Source: Chytriomyces cf. hyalinus JEL632
Lineage: Eukaryota; Chytridiomycota; Chytridiomycetes; Chytridiales; Chytriomycetaceae
Assembly: GCA_025435555.1 (NCBI GenBank)
Contig: JAIWWG010000076.1
Span: 106,823-170,822 of the forward strand
Length of the DNA stretch: 64,000 bases
Reading direction: 5' to 3'
A program made the translations under genes and the position numbers. Below the pieces are notes generated by a model. That model worked only from the letters and a program-made list of their open reading frames with translations, was not told the DNA's origin and searched no databases. Below are positions 56,531 to 64,000 of the stretch, piece by piece (position 1 is the first letter of the stretch; each line of letters begins with the position of its first letter).

Positions 56531-57582
56531 ATGGGCATTGGACCGCAACTTCCACCCGGATTCAGCGCAGGACCGTCATCTCCCGATCCCGATGATCTGG
56601 AACCTTCGATTGGACCCGCTCCTCCACCTCAACACACAGATTCAGAAGCATCCATCGGTCCCTCACTTCCGCCTGACCTCGCGCAAAGCGATGCACAAAC
56701 GAAGCGACGACGGATGGGACCCTCAATGCCCTCAGCACCCATTACGACATCGTATCACACAACTCTCAATTCATCAGATAGTGATGAAGACGTTGGGCCT
56801 ATGCCCATTCCACAAGAATGCGCGGATGTTGTGGTGAGTGCTTCTCATCCTGCACAGGAATCGCATAACCTCCCAACCATCGAACAACCCAAAAATAACT
56901 ACAGAAAGAAATGGAACTCGCTCGAACACGTCAAGAGATTGAATCTCGCATCGAGAACCAACGAAAAGCCGACGAAGATGCAGCTGGAACGCGTGACGGC
57001 GTTGCAGTCAGAGGGGACTGGATGTTGGTGCCGCCAGAAGTGAAGAAACTGACTGCGATTCGTGAGTGGTTTTGGAGTTCGTTGTGAAGACCCCTTCGGT
57101 GCTCATGACGCTACTCCACCAGTTGGCACGGAAATGAAGAGCAGGCAGTTTCAGAGGGCCACAACAAAGGAGGAAACGGTCGATCAGTCGGGATGGACAA
57201 AGCTGCCAGGAGAAAAGAGTTCGGACTCATCCAGTCGACCTTCGAAGCGGAAACTGGACGTGCCGACACCAACGGCTCCTCAGATGGATCCAGCCACGCA
57301 GGCAGCTATCGACAGCTACGTAAGTTCATTTTTTGGTTGTATCTGTGTTTATATTCAAATTGACCCGTTCGTTAGAACAAGGCAAACAGGCCTAAAACTC
57401 TCATGGAAATGCACACAACCGAGTACGTGCAAAGCAGCAAATTTTCAGACAACGATGCTAGCGCAAGAAAGTTTGATCGAGACCGCGATTTGAGTTCTCG
57501 CCGCACCGATTCAAAAGCGCGTCGCGATTTGGTTGATGGCGCGAAAAACTTATCGAGCAGGTTTTCTGGAGGCGGAAAGTGA
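56531..57582 (+). CDS. GPALPP1: GPALPP1-like (DUF3752) nuclear protein
   Basis: The N-terminus holds repeated GPxxPP motifs: MGIGPQLPPGF, SIGPAPPP, SIGPSLPP, RMGPSMPS and VGPMPIP. Exons are then joined by three introns. RGDWMLVPPEVKKLTAI joins LGTEMKSRQFQRATTKEE, the DUF3752 core (W-M-x-x-P-P-E...R-x-F). QSGWTKLPGEK follows. The last exon reads NKANRPKTLMEMHTTEYVQS, KFDRDRDLSSRRTDSKARRD and LSSRFSGGGK, as in human GPALPP1 (SLMDIHHKK; FDRDKDL; LNTRFSHGK). The molecular role of the family is not well established; spliceosome-related associations have been suggested. The stop is TGA. Confidence 0.85.
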
Positions 57583-57721
57583 ACCCCGCGTCTTTTTTGT
57601 AACGGCATCTCTAGTAGAAAAACTGCGGATCAAAGTATCCTGGCTGTTTATTTGGAGGAATCTGGGTACATAAATAAAACGACTAATTTTCATACCGTAA
57701 ATACATGCACATATAGCAGCT

Positions 57722-60700
57722 TTATTTTGCCAGTCTCTCTAAACACTCGCGCAAGATTTCGTTCAACGAGTACAATTTTGGGATTGTAAATCCAGGATCC
57801 AAAATCCGAACACCATGCACAGTTATGCTTTCGACTTCGAGTTTCTCCTCTCCCACTTTCGCATCCGTTTCCTCACAGACTTTCGCATGCTGATTCGTTA
57901 GAATGCGTTCATGCAAAGATACATGCTGTCTCTGAAGCTCATCCAGTCTCCGGTCCCAATTCTCATCTGCCCTTCGAACAACAGCAGCATTCGGATTCAC
58001 AATCCCAGAATTCCCTGACAACACTTCCTCACTCCATAAATCGCTTTGAGAAAATTCAACCTCCGTTTCCACCTGCGTTGTCGCATCTGAACCCCCGCTT
58101 TGACCGGTCGACCTTACACACCCAGACATTGCAAATTTGCTCCATCCGGAGTGAGGAGGATCATCTTCTTCACCTTCGTTTTCAACATGGTTGTCTAATT
58201 CCATGGCATCTTCATCGTCTGCTCGTGTGGGAATGCTCTTGATGGTATCTTGATTATTCTTTTGAGATTCATATTCCGCTTCTGCGTCCCACTCATGACC
58301 AACTTCAACCAGCGGCTGGGAATACTGAAGTAGACTCATTTGCGGAGAAGAATCTTGGCGCGAAGATAAATCCGCTTGAGATTCAAATTGAACTTCCATG
58401 TCATCTTCATCGCCTTCATCAGTGATCACTGGTGCAGTGCAACCTAAATCCATCGGATAGAGAGTATCTGATTCGAACGCGTGTTGCTGAGATTCCAGTA
58501 GTACGCTGATGGTTTTTCTCTTTTGTTTCGGAGTAGACTTTGTGCTCGACGTGGGTGATGATTCGTTCGGCGTTGGTGACCGCTTCTCCAAATCGTGCAA
58601 CCCGACCGCCGGAGAATGAATTGGAGTTGCGTTGGTATGAGATAGATTTTCCTTCATTTGAATATGCAATTCTTGAGTATGTGATCGCGATGATTTTGAA
58701 GGTGACCCTGCCGCCCCTACACGCGAATTTGCTCGTGATATACGAACAGCGAATATCGGAGATGGATCTGAAGCCGGTACTGAGTCTGGAATCGTTTCCT
58801 GAAGAGACTTGAGGTTTTTGATGAGGGGAGTTGCCATCGTTGCGGGTGCTGATGGATTTGGTCGTATCATTTTGTTTTCGGGGTAATCTGATTCGTCTTC
58901 GGAATCTTCCACGATTTTCCGCTTTGAACGAGTTGATGCGGGGACTGGACTTGGGGGGAAATATTGCGTCGCCATTTGTAACGACTGTGATGGGGTATTG
59001 CTGCGAGGGCTGAAAATCTCGCCATTCGAAAGCTTTTTCATGAATGTGGCAGTGTTCAGAAAAGTTCTAATGGGGGCGAAAACAGCAAGTATGATCCAAG
59101 AATACCTTTGGTTTGATGATGGCATTGTTCTCGTCTACTTCGCCCTCATTTTCATCCACAGATTCTTCCAACGCCTGAGAATAAAACTCAGTTTCTTCAA
59201 TCTCAGGCCCATTATCGATCGATTTTAGCTCCTCGATATGATCCTTTTTTTTAAAGAATTTAAAGGCAAGCACGGGAATCTTCGAAAGGCCAAAAAATTT
59301 AAAACCTGTTCAGCGACGAACGATTTCACTGCAAACTCAAGATGCACATAGATATCCACGTCTGAGTTGTTCCCATTTCGCGATTCAAACTCTGGTGCCG
59401 CTGCCCTTTCAGCAGCGTGTTTCGACGTTCCAAAATCCAGCAAGTTCGCATCCGTCCCACCTTCGGGAGAATTTTCGAAGCATTGAGTTGACATTCGCAA
59501 AACGCGCGGATCATCCATATCCGCCTGCGTAAGAAAAGAGCCTGTCTTATCAGAGAAATCACTCGCTGGAACAGCGTTTGTCAAAATATTGGAGACTTTC
59601 GGTTCGATTGACTCGGTAGCACTATTTTTCAATGCAGAATCTGCTGTTTCCTCTGCATCATCGTCCTCTGAATTATCTGCAACAATTTCATACGCAGCCT
59701 CTTCATTTTCTTCGTCGTCTCTCGCTTCTTCCCCTTTTTCGAGTTCAGATTGCCCGGCACCTCCGCTCGCGCTCGCAACAGCTCCTCCCTTTTCAACGCC
59801 AAATCCCTCATCAATCATTTGCTCCGTGAATTGGGCGATATCGTTTTGAAGTATATCAAGTGCGGAAGTTGCTTCTTTCGATGCATTGGATAGGTCAGCT
59901 GTTGATCCTTGGGGTAGCAACACATATGCAATGGGTTCAACAGTATCAGGAATAAACATGTGAGTTTTGAGGATTTGATCGACAGGGAGTTTGCATTGGT
60001 TATCGCGCAATTCAAAATCCTGAAAAAAAAAACAAAAAAAAACATGACGACCAGACGTTAGCACCTTACGAAAAGGAGGCATAAAATAATCCAACGCGTA
60101 GAACATACCCCCCAACCAACATGTCTCCCCGCCGTCCAGAGCTTCACTTCGTCTCTCTTATTCCCACGAATGAAGGAAAGACTGTCCAACTGATCTGGAT
60201 CTTCCTCCAGATGCACACACGCCCGATTATCCATTTCCAACATTGGAGCAACGCGTGTCAAAAAGTCTTCGTCTTTTGAGATCAGTTTCGGAGTGTTGAT
60301 CGTGTGGTTATCCTCCGCGCCTACATACGATGCCTTCTGGACAGCAAGATGGTACACGAGTCGATTCTTTTGAATCGTGTATGCGAAAGCGGCGAGTGAG
60401 ATGGATACGATAGCGCCGCGTTTCTGAGTGAAGTGGATTCCTGCGAGTCTGAGCTTGTCTATTTTTTTAGTGTGGGTGGATGAGTCATGGCGAGTGGTTC
60501 TCAACTGCTCCATATGCGCAACGGTTTCTGCAGCAAACATTGCGTTGATGGTGTGTGTGCCGTCTGAGATGAGTACGTTGAAGCGGCCGTCTGAAATGCA
60601 CCTAGGGGCCTGTTGAGCGCAACATCAGCAAGAGAGATGATGGATGATGAGAATTAAGTAGCAGAAGCACTCACAGTCATGAGCTGCACTCGCCGACACT

Positions 60701-60887
60701 TGGCTGGTGTTTGCTGGAGGAGCACCTGTTTGTTGTCCAGCGCACCTTCTTCTTTTTCTTCTTCTCTGTTCTCATTCTCTCTCCTTCGAAAAACGGCGGC
60801 TGCCTTTTCCTCATTTCTTTTCCGAGTCGCGTCAACGCAGTCGAGCAAGGACTTTTTGATCCACGCTTTGCGCAACGCTGCTGCCAT
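57722..60887 (-). CDS. Candidate TPP1/ACD (Tpz1)-like telomere protein with N-terminal OB fold
   Basis: The start at 60887 gives MAAALRKAWIKKSLLDCVDA. After an acidic linker, an intron (60610-60674) joins CRRVQLMT to APRCISDGRFNVLISDGTHT then INAMFAAETVAHMEQL, followed by KLRLAGIHFTQKRGAIVSIS and RLVYHLAVQKASYVG. This mirrors the OB fold of human TPP1 (LRPWIRELIL; ATLLVSDGTHSV; a following strand with CGVHV). Downstream exons (WG joined to DFELRDNQCKLPVDQILKTH; IPDTVEPIAYVLLPQGSTAD) lead into long acidic Ser-rich segments, a basic patch (TRSKRKIVEDSEDESD) and a C-terminal helical end (LYSLNEILRECLERLAK) that could be a partner-binding peptide. In other organisms TPP1/Tpz1 bridges POT1 to the rest of shelterin and recruits telomerase. 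The assignment rests on remembered similarity and needs structural confirmation; a generic OB-fold protein is the alternative. Confidence 0.55.
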
Positions 60888-60928
60888 TTATTTTATTAAA
60901 AACAAATATTTAATATTTGAATATTCCC

Positions 60929-61941
<1,013 letters not shown>

Positions 61942-61960
61942 CGCCCTCTTTTTTGCAGCG

Positions 61961-63081
61961 CTAATAGTTCTTCGATGTGAGTTAAAAGCAATCCCAGAAG
62001 CAGTTACAAACCTTTCTCGGTTCCTGACAAGCTGATCCCGCGCACGCACAATATTTTTGACGTGATCAAATGCAAAGTCTGAGTACTGATACTCCTTCCC
62101 TTCCACAAAGTCAAGCACATGCGTTGCGTCCGTCGCGTTTGCTAGAATAGAGTTTTCGCGTTTCGAAATATTGCGCGGAAGCCCGTTCGCATCCAGTTTA
62201 AACAACTCTTGATTCCGCATAAACGCATCAAACTCGCTCTGAGAAAACTCGCCAATAAACGCATCAAACACGTGCTTGTACTTTGAATACAGGTAATCGA
62301 CGATTCGAATGTCAACCCAGTACGCATTCCCGCATGCATCGTCTGAGCCATGGACAACAGGCAACGCCGGGGCATCCTTCTCAATGACCACGGAGAACTG
62401 GGCAGCGACTGTAGGGACATAGTTGTTTGCATGGGCCCAGCGAATATCGCGCCAGTTGTTGCATTCGGAGCCGCAGTAATGCACATCTTCCTTTTTGATT
62501 GTCAAGTTTTCGCCGACCTGCAAAAAAATCGAAAAGGAGAAAAAAATGGACTGAGATTTTGCTGTGCTTCAATTGGAGTAAGGAATGACAGGCACCAGCT
62601 TCGAGCATTCTTCGTGCAGTTCGCGGATGGCTGTTGCTTTGAAATCGGGGGAGCCGTCGTGGAAAACGTCTTTGGCAAAGTTGAAGAAGCCGCCAGGAGT
62701 GGCCAGTGTGCCCTTGTACTGGAAAGATGAGGTATCTAGGGGTGCGTCTGGGCCGTGGTTCCCGTTGGAGGCAGGTGAGTGAGGACAGCGAAAGACCATC
62801 AGAACGTGTGAGAGCGAAGCTGAGAATACAATGGCATCAGCAGCGACAGTCACATAGACCTGTGTTTGATGGAAGGTGTCAGATTCGATGTGTGTTTGCT
62901 GTTCATTCAGTCGCACCTCGTCCTCTGTCTCGCCAATCTTGCTGTCCACGCCAGTCACTGCGACAAACTCTGACGAAGTGACTCGAAAGTATCCGAATCT
63001 TGGATTGAGAGAGCCGCTGTTCTTGAGCGACGCAAGCTGCTTCTGAGCCGCGTGCGAAACACCGTTCGCGATTCGACTCAT
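61961..63081 (-). CDS. NUDIX-domain segment, in one frame with TRM8
   Basis: This begins MSRIANGVSHAAQKQLASLK at 63081. The NUDIX box is recognisable: ATPGGFFNFAKDVFHD, then FKATAIRELHEECSKL (G-G...R-E-x-x-E-E-C). An intron follows (SKL joined to VGENLTIKKEDVHYCG), then WRDIRWAHANNYVPTVAAQF and DDACGNAYWVDIRIVDYLYS, as expected for the strands after a NUDIX helix. NUDIX enzymes cleave nucleoside-diphosphate-linked compounds; the substrate cannot be read from sequence. No stop codon separates its end (RARDQLVRNRER) from TRM8. A 51-nt GT-AG segment (61961-62011) lies between them and, spliced or not, keeps the frame. A 32-bp transposon-associated sequence begins 31 bp upstream of the ATG. Confidence 0.72.
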
Positions 63082-63111
63082 TTTAAACAGAATATTTCGT
63101 AAATATTTTTA

Positions 63112-64000
63112 CTGGAAGGCACACGAATCCTGTTTTTTATTTAACGTCTCCTTTACAATAAATCATTCAGGTATAAATCATTCAGGTCCGTAGTTTTCCA
63201 TGCAGGCTGTAAAGTGGCTGCCGACGCAGTTTAACCTGCGTGATCTGAGCTACAGCTTTGAAAATTCGTTGATGGCTGTTTCTGTCAGATCGGAACATTG
63301 AGGTGAGAATCCTAAAGTCCTTGAATCGCCTGTTCACAGTTTCATGCCGTGCTCCCATCTGCTTCAGGTTGTCATTGTGTGCAATGTTGGCTGCAGAGAT
63401 GGCAGCCAATTTCGTTATCACTTGCACGTCTCCTCAGTAGCCTTGATCAGCAGCAACCCTCTCACCTGGTTCAATGAGGCGCAGGAGAGTCTCGCGGGCC
63501 ATTTTCAAGTCGGGCCATCTCCCACAAGGGACTCCACCACCCACGTAGACAATCTGACTGGTACCCAATGCAACAGCTACTTGGTAACAGTAGCCAGCAT
63601 GCTTGAACTTATGGCTGAATAAACCTTGATTAAGTGGACAGGCCTCAGTGACAATCATATCGACACCATCGATGTGACAGGACGGTCTATTTATTGGCCA
63701 TTGTTCGAAGCACTGCTCAAAGTGGATCTGTGTTTAGAAAAAAAAATAAATTAGCTTTGAACATTTGTTGAAATGAGAAAATTTTCACCTCATCCATCAT
63801 TCCAAAACAACTAATCCCTTGATAGACCTTGTCCCTCCAGTTGCTTTCAGATGTCTTGAACTTCGCTGCCACCACTGCTTCAGTGGGTACACTTTCAGGT
63901 AGAAAACGCTCCACAGAAAATGAATTTTCTGGAGTCCACACTCATGAAATTGCTGTTGCACAAGTTTACACATGTCGACTGCAGATTCCACTCTTCATCC
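63112..64000 (-). mobile_element. Decayed DDE (ISL2EU/IS4EU Harbinger-like) transposon, cut by the window edge
   Basis: The minus-strand coding remnants in one frame include FSHKFKHAGYCYQVAVALGT, VGGGVPCGRWPDLKMARETL, EPGERVAADQGY-TGA-GDVQVITK, then MGARHETVNRRFKDFRILTS, FRSDRNSHQRIFKAVAQITQ. The order (FSxKF...G..P.G.WPDL..AR...L..GE...AD.GY...ARHE..N.RFK....L...FR......F.A.A.ITQ) fits DDE transposases of the ISL2EU type. Asp in AADQGY and Glu in RHETVNRRF are present. The TGA replaces the Arg usually found after GY. Upstream frames (MWTPENSFSVERFLPESVPT) continue past the window. The outer end matches 15080-15111. Confidence 0.65.

Overview
The window is eukaryotic nuclear DNA. Genes are split by short spliceosomal introns, mostly about 40-90 nt with GT-AG ends. 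Intergenic gaps are tight, at about 90-130 bp, and 3' ends carry AATAAA signals. A twin zinc-cluster (Zn2Cys6) regulator indicates a fungus. Two genes for outer dynein arms of motile flagella (an ODAD1/CCDC63-type docking protein and DNAAF1) indicate a fungus with swimming zoospores. The best fit is a chytrid-like early-diverging fungus; the species is an inference I cannot settle.

Layout. 0-12.7 kb is gene-dense: a partial flagellar docking gene, an unknown MGC-type protein, three tandem paralogs of an unrecognised family, the ribosome-assembly gene IPI1/TEX10, and a divergent H2A-H2B pair. 12.7-22.85 kb is a transposon island with a hexanucleotide array, a tandem duplication, a degraded fungal transposon and a PIF/Harbinger element. 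22.9-29.6 kb returns to housekeeping genes: an SDR, the DEAD-box helicase DBP7, and a PHD-JmjC histone demethylase. 29.9-39.7 kb is a second island. It holds two copies of a ~1.07 kb repeat, one split by a mariner/IS630-type element, around a zinc-cluster transcription factor. 39.8-63.1 kb is dense again: Rab geranylgeranyltransferase alpha, THO2/THOC2, NSA2, DNAAF1, a zinc alcohol dehydrogenase-like enzyme, an F-box/LRR remnant pair, OTU1, a GPALPP1-like protein, a candidate TPP1/Tpz1-like telomere protein, and a tRNA m7G methyltransferase in one reading frame with a NUDIX domain. The last ~0.9 kb is another decayed DDE transposon.

Genes with related jobs. IPI1, DBP7 and NSA2 all act in 60S ribosomal subunit assembly. 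THO2 and the GPALPP1-like protein concern mRNA biogenesis, the latter only tentatively. ODAD1-like and DNAAF1 serve dynein arms. Histones and the JmjC demethylase concern chromatin. I see no operon-like logic; many neighbours are head-to-head or tail-to-tail.

The observations most worth following are: the tandem three-gene family; the candidate TPP1/Tpz1; the NUDIX-TRM8 continuous frame; an OTU1 start codon that stands alone on its exon, 17 bp from the neighbour's start; and the pattern that nearly every premature stop in the transposons is a TGA where an arginine CGA is expected.
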